21,402 bases of DNA from Syntrophomonas sp. UBA5288 (GTDB lineage: Bacteria > Bacillota > Syntrophomonadia > Syntrophomonadales > Syntrophomonadaceae). The position numbers were made by a program, and so were the translations under genes. The notes beneath the pieces are model-generated. The model worked only from the letters and a program-made list of their open reading frames with translations, did no database searches and was not told where the DNA came from. Below are positions 15,217 through 21,402 of this stretch, piece after piece; position 1 is the first letter of the stretch, and every line of letters begins with the position of its first letter. Location of the stretch: NCBI GenBank assembly GCA_002408445.1, contig DHSK01000096.1, positions 1 through 21,402 of the forward strand, read 5' to 3'.

Positions 15217-16403
15217 ACCATATCCTCCTTTGACCTCTGTCCCATATGGGTATAAACCGGCCCCGTTGCGCCGGTCACAGCTATATCCGCCAGCCGTTCG
15301 AATACTTTTTCAATATCCCCGGTTTTTATGTCCCGGCCGCCCAGACCATAAACGATATTAATCAGATAAGGGCGTTCCTTCACATCATATAAAGCACTGC
15401 GGGTCTCGGCAAATAAAGGGCCGCCGTTGGCCGAAAAGCCTTCGGATTTATCCATGACAGCTACCGCCCTGCTTCCCGTCAGCGCCCGGGCCAGTTCCTC
15501 GCCCGGGAAAGGACGAAATACTCTGATTTTAACCAGCCCGGCTTTTACTCCATGCTCGCGCAACTGGTCGATAGCTGCTTTGGCAGTTCCGGCACTGGAT
15601 CCGATCAGAACCAGAGCCAGCTCGGCATCCTCCATCCTATATTCGTCCAGCAGGCCATAGTGCCGGCCGGAAACCCGGGCAAACTCTGCGGCTACCTCCA
15701 GTATGCGGGCCTTGGCTGCTTTCATAGCCTCGGCCTCCAGGACCTTGTGTTCCATATAATAGGGACTCACATCGTACGGCCCTACCGCCAGCGGATTTTC
15801 TTTTTTAAGCAGATAGTTCTCCGGGTTATATTCCCCGATAAACTTGCGTACCGCCTCCGTCTCCAGCAGTTCTATATTCTCCACAGCATGACTGGTAATA
15901 AAGCCATCCATACAGGTCATCACCGGTAAGCGCACGCTGGGGTGTTCGCCGATCGGCCTGGCCATGAGAAAATTATCATAGGCCTCCTGATTATTTTCGG
16001 CATAAATTTGAATCCAGCCGCTATCACGGGCACCCATAGAATCGGAGTGGTCGTTATTTATATTAATTGGACCCGAAAGGGCGCGGTTGACGCAGGCCAG
16101 TGCAATAGGCAGACGGCATGAGGCCGCTACGTATAAAAGTTCATACATCAGTGCCAGTCCGCAGGATGAAGTGGCACAAACGGATCTGGCTCCCGCCGCC
16201 TCCGCCGCTATGCACACGGACATGGAACTATGTTCGGATTCCACGGTTACGAATTCGGTATTTACCTCGCCATCGGCCACGTAATTGGCAAAGTATTCAG
16301 GAATTTCGGTGGAAGGAGTGATAGGAAACGCTCCCATCACGTCAGGATTTATTTGTTTCATAGCATAAGCTACAGCCTCGTTGCCGGAAAGGCGAATGCT
16401 CAT
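15213..16403 (-). CDS. porA: 2-oxoacid:ferredoxin oxidoreductase alpha subunit
   Basis: 396 residues from ATG 16403, which has GGAGGT 8 bases upstream and overlaps the delta stop as ATGA. The open frame continues to 16448, but that would overlap the ferredoxin gene. It carries the ThDP pyrimidine-domain features: G-N-E-A-V-A-Y-A, F-P-I-T-P-S-T-E-I-P-E, T-V-E-S-E-H-S-S-M (with the conserved Glu) and N-R-A-L-S-G-P-I. The C-terminal domain II has V-F-R-P-F-P-G-E-E-L. It binds the 2-oxoacid with the beta subunit. It was called as pyruvate-like by motif; the T-box upstream of the operon suggests an isoleucine-linked substrate. Confidence 0.92.
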   Translation of the reverse strand: MSIRLSGNEAVAYAMKQINPDVMGAFPITPSTEIPEYFANYVADGEVNTEFVTVESEHSSMSVCIAAEAAGARSVCATSSCGLALMYELLYVAASCRLPIALACVNRALSGPININNDHSDSMGARDSGWIQIYAENNQEAYDNFLMARPIGEHPSVRLPVMTCMDGFITSHAVENIELLETEAVRKFIGEYNPENYLLKKENPLAVGPYDVSPYYMEHKVLEAEAMKAAKARILEVAAEFARVSGRHYGLLDEYRMEDAELALVLIGSSAGTAKAAIDQLREHGVKAGLVKIRVFRPFPGEELARALTGSRAVAVMDKSEGFSANGGPLFAETRSALYDVKERPYLINIVYGLGGRDIKTGDIEKVFERLADIAVTGATGPVYTHMGQRSKEDMV

Positions 16404-16708
16404 CGGGCCGCACCTCCAGTCACCATTGTAATCGCCGGAAAGGGGCACACGTTCTCACAGATGCCGCAGCCTTTACAGTGCATATAGTCGAAATCCAGAC
16501 GTTTACCATCCTTTACCGGAATAGCACTATCCGGACAGAAAGGCACACAAAGCATACAGTGTTTACAAGCTTCTTCGTGGAAAACGGGCGTGTTGGTCCG
16601 CCAGGTGCCGGTATCGAAATCCCGTGCGGTTCCCGGTTCGTATATCTCCCCGCCGGGGGTCAGATCCTGCCAGGGGGTACGTTCGTTGATATCCTTGGCA
16701 TAAATCAT
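16400..16708 (-). CDS. porD: 2-oxoacid:ferredoxin oxidoreductase delta subunit (2x[4Fe-4S])
   Basis: A 102-residue ferredoxin-like subunit. It has two clusters: C-K-H-C-M-L-C-V-P-F-C-P at about 48-59 and C-K-G-C-G-I-C-E-N-V-C-P at about 78-89. They carry electrons from the ThDP site to free ferredoxin. Both ends overlap neighbours as ATGA, so gamma-delta-alpha are tightly coupled. Confidence 0.94.
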   Translation of the reverse strand: MIYAKDINERTPWQDLTPGGEIYEPGTARDFDTGTWRTNTPVFHEEACKHCMLCVPFCPDSAIPVKDGKRLDFDYMHCKGCGICENVCPFPAITMVTGGAAR

Positions 16709-17289
16709 TCTACCTGTACCTCCTCCATGGATTTTTTCAGTGTTGCCATATTCCCCTTGATAACCTGGGGTTTATCGGCAAATTTATGTTGAAAGGACTC
16801 TTCTATATCAGCTAAAAAACGCTCGGTCTCCAGAACGCCGCTTACCTTAACCGCAGCGGCCAGCATAGGGGTATTGGGAAAGTTTCTGCCCAGAAGTTCT
16901 TCCGAAATGCGGCGGGCATCTATGGTACAGACTTTTCCGGTCCATCCCCCCAGTCTGGGACGCATCTCCCGGGGAGAGCTGGGAGTATTAATGATAATCG
17001 CACCGCCCTCTTTCAGTCCTCCGGTAACCTCGACACTGTCCAGCAAACTTTCATCTACCACCACCACATAGTCCGGGTAGTAAATGTTGGAATGAATAGT
17101 ACACCGTTTTTCACTGATGCGATTATAAGCCGTAATAGGGGCTCCCATGCGTTCCGGTCCATATTCCGGGAATCCCTGCACAAATTTGCCTTCTAAACCG
17201 GCCACATCCGCCAGCAGCAGGCAGGCTGTCTTGGCGCCCTGTCCGCCCCGGCCGTGCCAGCGAATTTCTACCATACTATTGCTTGCCAT
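16705..17289 (-). CDS. porG: 2-oxoacid:ferredoxin oxidoreductase gamma subunit
   Basis: A 194-residue subunit with the family opening V-E-I-R-W-H-G-R-G-G-Q-G-A-K-T-A near residues 7-22 and F-P-E-Y-G-P-E-R-M-G-A-P near 40-51. In this enzyme class the subunit helps bind CoA. It is the first gene of the operon. GGAGG lies 8 bases before the ATG, directly after the T-box terminator. The subunit order gamma-delta-alpha-beta is the usual archaeal/clostridial one. Confidence 0.93.
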   Translation of the reverse strand: MASNSMVEIRWHGRGGQGAKTACLLLADVAGLEGKFVQGFPEYGPERMGAPITAYNRISEKRCTIHSNIYYPDYVVVVDESLLDSVEVTGGLKEGGAIIINTPSSPREMRPRLGGWTGKVCTIDARRISEELLGRNFPNTPMLAAAVKVSGVLETERFLADIEESFQHKFADKPQVIKGNMATLKKSMEEVQVE

Positions 17290-17320
17290 TGCTTTTACCT
17301 CCAGTCGTAATAATTGATCA

Positions 17321-17359
17321 AAAATAAAAAGGCTTTCGTCCCCTAAAGGGACGAAAGCC
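17321..17359 (-). terminator. T-box-controlled intrinsic terminator
   Basis: A perfect 12-bp stem (17359-17348 / 17342-17331) with a 5-base loop is followed by TTTTTATTTT on the minus strand. It ends 31 bases upstream of the porG ATG and is the regulated stop of the T-box leader. Confidence 0.93.
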
Positions 17360-17586
17360 AGAAGATGACATTCGCTATACCACCCGTTAATACAAACATA
17401 CCATCATATGCGTTCCCGGTGACGGGGGAAAACCGTCGGAGCCTACTGGATTATTCGTTCGGTCCGCAGCTCAGGAGTGATTTTCGGGTTCAGACTACTG
17501 ATACCGGGCTTTCACCATCCCCGGCTCGCTGAGACGTTCGGCTGAAACGTACTCTCTCCGTCAATGCCTTTGCTAAGATTAAATTA
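17321..17586 (-). ncRNA. T-box riboswitch, specifier ATC (isoleucine)
   Basis: A tRNA-sensing leader ahead of porGDAB. Stem I is recognisable from GAG-AGTA (17556-17550), through a GC-rich distal arm, to A-CTC-CTGAG at 17478-17470. The specifier position, by analogy with known glyQ stem I structures (three bases before A-C-T-C), is ATC at 17481-17479, the Ile codon. The T-box core GGGTGGTATAGCG (17385-17373) matches the consensus GGGTGGTACCGCG with two changes; its TGGT bulge suits a tRNA with A at position 73. The downstream terminator is alternative to the antiterminator. Uncharged tRNA-Ile would therefore permit expression. Confidence 0.85.
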
Positions 17587-17592
17587 TAAATA

Positions 17593-17621
17593 ACTATACC
17601 CGCTTGATCTCGTTTTGTCAA
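17593..17621 (-). promoter_or_regulatory. sigma-A promoter of the T-box/por operon
   Basis: TTGACA (17621-17616) and TATAGT (17598-17593) are 17 bases apart on the minus strand, close to the ideal housekeeping promoter. The predicted transcript start is near 17586, just before T-box stem I. Confidence 0.88.
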
Positions 17622-17642
17622 TGGCTGTTTCTGATTGATCGT

Positions 17643-18099
17643 GAAGCAAGGGGAAGCAAGGGGACGGTTCTTTTGCTTCCTATGATTTAAAAATAAGGTT
17701 AGGGGATATGCCAAGGATTATAGCAGCTTGCCGTTGTGTAATTCCTTCAATTTTTTTATCCGTGACAGCATTTCACCTCGCTGTTCCTTGGGTAAACTTT
17801 TTATCTCCACAAGATTAAATCCTACCATTTCCTTTTTTATCGCTTCTCTAGCTTCTTCATTCTTTAATCGTATTCTTATATAATCGGCTAAACATTTATC
17901 ATCATTTGCAATAAACCGGATAAAGTTCTCGTCATCATGGAATATTTCCTGTCTACTGTTTCCCCTTAATATAATATGATATATTCCGTTTTTGCTTCTT
18001 TCTCTGGCTCTTCTTGGCACGTTAATCATTCTCATGTTTTTTGTTTAAAGTATACTTCAGTGCTCAATAGGAAGCAAGAGAACCGCCCCTTTGCTTCCC
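17643..18099 (-). mobile_element. RAYT-derived element with terminal inverted repeats
   Basis: Two REP-type ends in opposite orientation, 17651-17680 and 18070-18099 (each pairs GGAAGCAA with TTGCTTCC around a GAACCG core), flank a decayed RAYT transposase gene. The total is about 450 bases. The left end has a short tandem copy of GAAGCAAGGG. It lies between the por promoter and the MFS promoter. A closely similar left end reappears at 21253-21402, so the element is dispersed. Confidence 0.75.
17680..18035 (-). pseudogene. decayed REP-associated tyrosine transposase (RAYT, Y1_Tnp)
   Basis: The N-terminus (P-R-R-A-R-E-R-S-K-N-G-I-Y-H-I-I-L-R-G-N-S) is the typical RAYT start. It jumps after about 45 residues to the family C-terminus (K-N-E-E-A-R-E-A-I-K-K-E-M, S-L-P-K-E-Q-R-G-E-M). 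The central catalytic part with the HxH motif and the tyrosine is missing. A seven-A tract near 17751-17757 shifts the frame: the annotated frame stops at 17718, whereas the other frame continues I-E-G-I-T-Q-R-Q-A-A, then to a stop at 17680. A second copy with eight A residues is in frame. This copy cannot encode an active transposase, although full-length relatives could act on its ends. Confidence 0.85.
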
Positions 18100-18119
18100 G
18101 TGTGGAATATTACAGGGGC

Positions 18120-18149
18120 TTGCGGATGAGGTGAAAAAGCTGATATAGT
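18120..18149 (+). promoter_or_regulatory. candidate promoter of the plus-strand MFS gene
   Basis: TTGCGG (18120-18125) and TATAGT (18144-18149) are 18 bases apart, about 35 bases upstream of the TTG start. It lies immediately outside the right end of the RAYT element. Confidence 0.5.
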
Positions 18150-18182
18150 CATACGGGAAATAAGTTTATAGGAGCAAATATC

Positions 18183-19403
18183 TTGGACATAAACAATAAC
18201 TGGAAAAAGAATACTACACTTTTCTTAACCAGCCAAGCAATTTCTTTTTTTGGCTCCATGCTGGTCCAATATGCCATTACCTGGTATATTACCTTAGAAA
18301 CACAGTCTGGGATAATGATGACCATTGCAATTATTTGCGGTTTTCTGCCTACCTTTTTTCTTTCACCTTTTTCAGGCGTATGGGCCGACCGGTATAATCG
18401 CAAGCTACTCATTATATTGTCAGACTCACTTATCGCACTAACGACGCTTATTTTAGCTATTCTGTTTTTTATGGGTTATGATTCTATATGGCTGCTCTTT
18501 GTGGCATCTGCCATTCGTTCAATCGGGGCAGGAATTCAGATGCCGGCGGTAGGAGCCTTTCTTCCCGGAATTGTGCCCGAAGACCAACTTACCAGGGTAA
18601 ACGGGATTAATAGCAGTATTCAATCTTTGGTTATGCTGGTATCGCCCATGCTTAGTGGTGCTCTGCTAACATTGACTACCATTGAAATCGTATTTTTTAT
18701 CGATGTAGTTACAGCAGCCATAGCAGTGGTTATTCTGCTTTTATTCCTGCATGTTCCAGCTCATGCCAAAGCCCTGGAAAAACAAAAAATCGGCTATTTT
18801 GCAGACATGCGTAAAGGTCTTAATTATATTAATAACCATGGATTTGTTAAAACCTTATTTATATTTTGTGCCATTTACTTTGTATTAGTTGCACCATTAT
18901 CATTTTTAACTCCGCTGCAGGTCACACGCAGTTTTGGCAGTGATGTTTGGCGTTTGACGGCAATTGAAATAGCCTTTTCAATTGGTATGACATTAGGCGG
19001 GATCATTATTGCCTCCTGGGGAGGGTTTAAAAACAAGCTTCACACCATGGTATTATCATTTTTTGCGGTTGCCGTTTGTACTCTTGGACTAGGAATTATT
19101 CCCGTTTTTGGGATTTACCTTTTCTTAATGGGGTTGGTCGGAATTGCTATGCCAATATTTAATACCCCGTTTATGGTTTTGATACAGCAGAAGGTTGAGC
19201 CGGATTTCTTGGGCAGAGTATTTGGTGTTTTAACTACTATATCAAGTTCAGTAATGCCGCTGGCCATGCTGGTATACGGCCCGGTAGCTGATGTCGTTAA
19301 AATAGAATGGCTTCTTATTGTAACTGGCTTACTCATGCTGGTGCAAAGTTTTATGATGTTACGTAGCAAAGTACTGATTGAGGCTGGAAGTCCACATAGT
19401 TAA
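18183..19403 (+). CDS. MFS exporter, DHA3 (macrolide efflux/EntS-like) type
   Basis: A 406-residue inner-membrane proton-driven exporter with 12 predicted membrane segments. The loop-2 motif A is at about 65-74 (G-V-W-A-D-R-Y-N-R-K). A-I-R-S-I-G-A-G-I-Q-M-P near 113-124 and the later G-R-V-F-G-V are typical of the MefA/enterobactin-exporter branch. The start is TTG at 18183 with AGGAG 8 bases upstream; no ATG is better placed. It is alone on the plus strand with no linked regulator. The substrate cannot be told; drug and siderophore export are both known in this branch. Confidence 0.88.
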   Translation: MDINNNWKKNTTLFLTSQAISFFGSMLVQYAITWYITLETQSGIMMTIAIICGFLPTFFLSPFSGVWADRYNRKLLIILSDSLIALTTLILAILFFMGYDSIWLLFVASAIRSIGAGIQMPAVGAFLPGIVPEDQLTRVNGINSSIQSLVMLVSPMLSGALLTLTTIEIVFFIDVVTAAIAVVILLLFLHVPAHAKALEKQKIGYFADMRKGLNYINNHGFVKTLFIFCAIYFVLVAPLSFLTPLQVTRSFGSDVWRLTAIEIAFSIGMTLGGIIIASWGGFKNKLHTMVLSFFAVAVCTLGLGIIPVFGIYLFLMGLVGIAMPIFNTPFMVLIQQKVEPDFLGRVFGVLTTISSSVMPLAMLVYGPVADVVKIEWLLIVTGLLMLVQSFMMLRSKVLIEAGSPHS

Positions 19404-19444
19404 CCGCGCTTGTTTACGTGTTGTTATTTCGCTTGACACATTCG

Positions 19445-19548
19445 AAAGCAGGTATTCAATTTGGCCGTTGATGGAATGGAAGTCATCCTCAGCCTAGGCG
19501 GCTAATTTCTTCCGAAGGGAAGGGAATACCCTTAACAGAATCTGCTTT
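19445..19548 (+). terminator. multi-hairpin structure, possible terminator of the MFS gene
   Basis: AAAGCAG (19445-19451) pairs with CTGCTTT (19542-19548), which runs into TTTTT. GGTATTC (19451-19457) pairs with GAATACC (19524-19530). Inside are AGCC/GGCT (19491-19503) and CTTCC/GGAAG around GAAG (19509-19522). The nested design is more elaborate than a simple terminator. It may be a remnant element or a small structured RNA. Confidence 0.4.
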
Positions 19549-19653
19549 TTATCATTCTTGGCATTTTCCAATCGGCATTACCCTTCCACAGGAAGATTCA
19601 AAAAATACATAACCGCTGAATACACTGGAATTTTAAGTACCCAAACTGAGTTG

Positions 19654-21033
19654 CTAATCATTCCGGCTCCGGGCATTAATAATTACGGTAGCAGCTTCAC
19701 CACGGCTGGATAATGCCTGTGGTTTGAAGGTTTTATCAGGATAGCCGGAGATTATGTGGGCCTGATTGGCTATTAACACCGCATATCGAGACCAAGCAGA
19801 GACTTTGAAGCTGTCACTAAATACATCAGCAATGTTTCCCTGGGCCTCAATATCAAGTTGGGCTGCTTTAACGATCATGACTGCCATCTGTTCCCTGGTA
19901 ATAAGATCATCCGGCCCAAATGACGTCCCATTATAACCAGAGATAATTCCATGGCCTTCTGCAGTTGCAATATAGCTGCGGGCCCAGTGAGCCGATGTAT
20001 CACTAAATACTTTTCCAGTTATCGAACTGAGTTTAAAAGATTTAACCAGGGCTGCGGCAAATTCTGCTCGGCTGATTTTGTTATCGGCTCGGAAGGTACC
20101 GTCAGGATAACCACTAAGCGATTTTGTCATTTGCAGCTGCTTGATATTCTCTTCCGCCCAATGGCCTGAAATATCGCTAAAAGGGGGCATATCGACAATA
20201 CCTTCGGAAGAGGTTTTGGTGTCATTAGCGCTGGTGGCGTTATTATCATTGCTGGGGGAATTTATATTGGTCATAAATTTATCTTCCGGCATCATAACTG
20301 GCTTCTGGGGAGCAAGCTGGTATACCGCAGGGATTACGGGAGCAGATGCCTGCCATGTTTTTGCCGGAAACTGGGAGGCATCATCTAACACCCGGCGTGC
20401 TTCCAAAAAGTGCTCCCCATACCAGTACTTGAAACTGGTATTTATCCCAATAGCCGTCGGCCGGTCGGAATTAGTTTGGATTATAGCGGGCTGGCCATTG
20501 ATTTCTCCCATATAAATAGCGACATGCCCTATATGGGTTCCATTGCCATCACTATCCGCAGCCCAGAACGTAAAAATGTCTCCAGGCCTTAAGTTCTTGA
20601 TACCAACCAGTTCGTATTTGCTGCTGCCTGTAATCTTGCGGGAGTAAACTCCGGCTACTTTTTTACCCACCTGATTATAATTCTTTGAAGCTGAGGTAAT
20701 CGAATATTCCAGGTCTTTATAAACCAAAGAAACAAAATTAGAACAGTCAATAAATCCCGTATCCCAGTATTTGCTGTGACCGTATACCATATACCCGTTT
20801 TCCATATACCATATAGCCCTTGCTACCAGTGCCTGTGCTTCACTATTGTTGTATTTTAAAAGAAAAGCATCAGCAAGGACTTTGTCGTTTTTCAGGTAGG
20901 CAGGATAGTTGTCCTCAAACTTCTGAATATACTTATCGGCATTGCCGGCAGCACTTACAACAGATGCGCTCTGTAATCCTGCAATTGTAAGCAAAAACAT
21001 TACAAGACTAATAACGAGGATTCTTTTGAACAT
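19654..21033 (-). CDS. secreted NlpC/P60-type cell-wall hydrolase with three SLH domains
   Basis: 459 residues. A signal peptide (basic M-F-K-R, hydrophobic 5-20, cleavage near S-A-A 27-29) leads to a catalytic domain at about 35-215. D-C-S-N-F has the nucleophile Cys97, and H-I-G-H-V-A-I-Y-M-G has His170; the polar third residue is probably near Q186. A Pro/Asn/Ser-rich linker (about 225-283) precedes three SLH repeats starting near 285, 345 and 405, each with F-S-D and the G-Y pattern. The SLH domains anchor it to secondary wall polymer, and the enzyme would cut peptidoglycan peptides. GGAGG lies 7 bases before the ATG. An Amidase_6-type domain is a possible alternative to NlpC/P60. It is monocistronic. 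Confidence 0.87.
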   Translation of the reverse strand: MFKRILVISLVMFLLTIAGLQSASVVSAAGNADKYIQKFEDNYPAYLKNDKVLADAFLLKYNNSEAQALVARAIWYMENGYMVYGHSKYWDTGFIDCSNFVSLVYKDLEYSITSASKNYNQVGKKVAGVYSRKITGSSKYELVGIKNLRPGDIFTFWAADSDGNGTHIGHVAIYMGEINGQPAIIQTNSDRPTAIGINTSFKYWYGEHFLEARRVLDDASQFPAKTWQASAPVIPAVYQLAPQKPVMMPEDKFMTNINSPSNDNNATSANDTKTSSEGIVDMPPFSDISGHWAEENIKQLQMTKSLSGYPDGTFRADNKISRAEFAAALVKSFKLSSITGKVFSDTSAHWARSYIATAEGHGIISGYNGTSFGPDDLITREQMAVMIVKAAQLDIEAQGNIADVFSDSFKVSAWSRYAVLIANQAHIISGYPDKTFKPQALSSRGEAATVIINARSRND

Positions 21034-21252
21034 AACTTTACCTCCACATAAAAAAATTGGTACTATTTGAGTAATTTGCTACCCAGGTCAGATGCCCTTT
21101 ATGTAAATTGTGGTAACAGTTCAGGAAGACAGTTACAAAAAGGTTTTAAAACGCTTAAAATGGTATCGGCAGATATACCTGGGTGATACCCCCAGCGGCA
21201 AATAATGTTTGATCTATATGCGAGAATTTTTAACCAGATTGCGAGAAACAAG
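21034..21252. other. intergenic region, nothing recognised
   Basis: About 220 AT-rich bases between the wall hydrolase start and the second RAYT element. It should hold the hydrolase promoter, but no confident -35/-10 pair was found. Confidence 0.4.
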
Positions 21253-21402
21253 GGGAGAAGCAAGGGGACGGTTCTTTTGCTTCCTATGATTTAAAAATAA
21301 GGTTAGGGGATATGCCAAGAATTCTAGCGGCTTGTCGTTGTGTAATTCCTTCAATTTTTTTTATCCGTGACAGCATTTCATCTCGCTGTTCCTTGGGTAA
21401 AC
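21253..21402 (-). mobile_element. second RAYT element, cut by the window edge
   Basis: The REP end at 21253-21284 and everything inward match the element at 17643-17800 almost base for base. The interior continues past the right edge. Confidence 0.8.
21284..21402 (-). CDS. RAYT transposase, C-terminal part only
   Basis: The visible C-terminus reads L-P-K-E-Q-R-D-E-M-L-S-R-I-K-K-I-E-G-I-T, then Q-R-Q-A-A-R-I-L-G-I-S-P-N-L-I-F-K-S-stop (TAG at 21286-21284). This is the usual helix-turn-helix-like tail of REP-associated transposases. The poly-A tract has eight A and the frame is open, unlike the copy near 17.7 kb. Whether the catalytic domain is intact lies outside the window. Confidence 0.8.
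   Translation of the reverse strand, partial: LPKEQRDEMLSRIKKIEGITQRQAARILGISPNLIFKS

Noticed and set aside
17643..17680. CRISPR-like short repeat (GAAGCAAGGG in tandem)
   Set aside because: There are only two contiguous copies without spacers; they belong to the REP end.
17490..17714. Minus-strand ORF of 74 codons
   Set aside because: It lies across the T-box stem I, promoter and RAYT end, with no family resemblance.

Overview
The window looks like the chromosome of an anaerobic, spore-forming Firmicute of the Clostridia/Negativicutes sort. Pointers are a gamma-type spore protein (SASP)-like gene, a T-box leader, an S-layer-homology (SLH) wall protein, strong AGGAGG ribosome sites, a selenocysteine formate dehydrogenase and a ferredoxin-dependent 2-oxoacid oxidoreductase. 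No tRNA, rRNA or CRISPR array was seen.

Layout. (1) 1-560: a possible gene fragment at the left edge, then a small Gln/Asn/Ser-rich three-repeat protein resembling gamma-type SASPs, with a sigma-G-like promoter and a strong terminator. (2) 561-2760, minus strand: a MerR regulator followed by a 14-TM-type MFS drug exporter that carries a frameshift. (3) 2860-10860, minus strand: a formate dehydrogenase operon, read as structured leader with attenuator, fdhA (in-frame UGA = Sec, with SECIS hairpin), a MoeA-like protein with a Cys-rich tail, moeA, a NuoE-like and a NuoF-like subunit, focA, terminator. fdhD lies just upstream on the same strand. (4) 11800-13300: a plus-strand beta-carbonic anhydrase between intergenic stretches with dispersed palindromic repeats. 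(5) 13299-17621, minus strand: a four-subunit 2-oxoacid:ferredoxin oxidoreductase (gamma, delta, alpha, beta, with ATGA overlaps) plus a CbiE/CbiT-like gene, behind a clear promoter and a T-box leader whose specifier reads ATC (Ile). (6) 17640-18100: a decayed REP-associated (RAYT) transposase element with terminal inverted repeats. A second copy enters at the right edge (21253-21402). (7) 18183-19403, plus strand: an MFS exporter of the macrolide-efflux/EntS type. (8) 19654-21033, minus strand: a secreted NlpC/P60-type hydrolase with three SLH domains.

How it fits together. The fdh operon carries the catalytic subunit, an NADH-linked electron-transfer pair, cofactor-insertion helpers and a formate channel; FdhD delivers sulfur to the cofactor. 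Carbonic anhydrase interconverts the CO2/bicarbonate pool that both formate dehydrogenase and the oxidoreductase use. The Ile T-box suggests that the oxidoreductase is made when charged tRNA-Ile is low. That points to reductive 2-oxoacid synthesis for isoleucine (2-oxobutyrate, or 2-oxo-3-methylvalerate) rather than to plain pyruvate catabolism. The most unusual items are this T-box/oxidoreductase/CbiET-like combination, the unclassified structured leader of fdhA, and the tandem MoeA paralogues.
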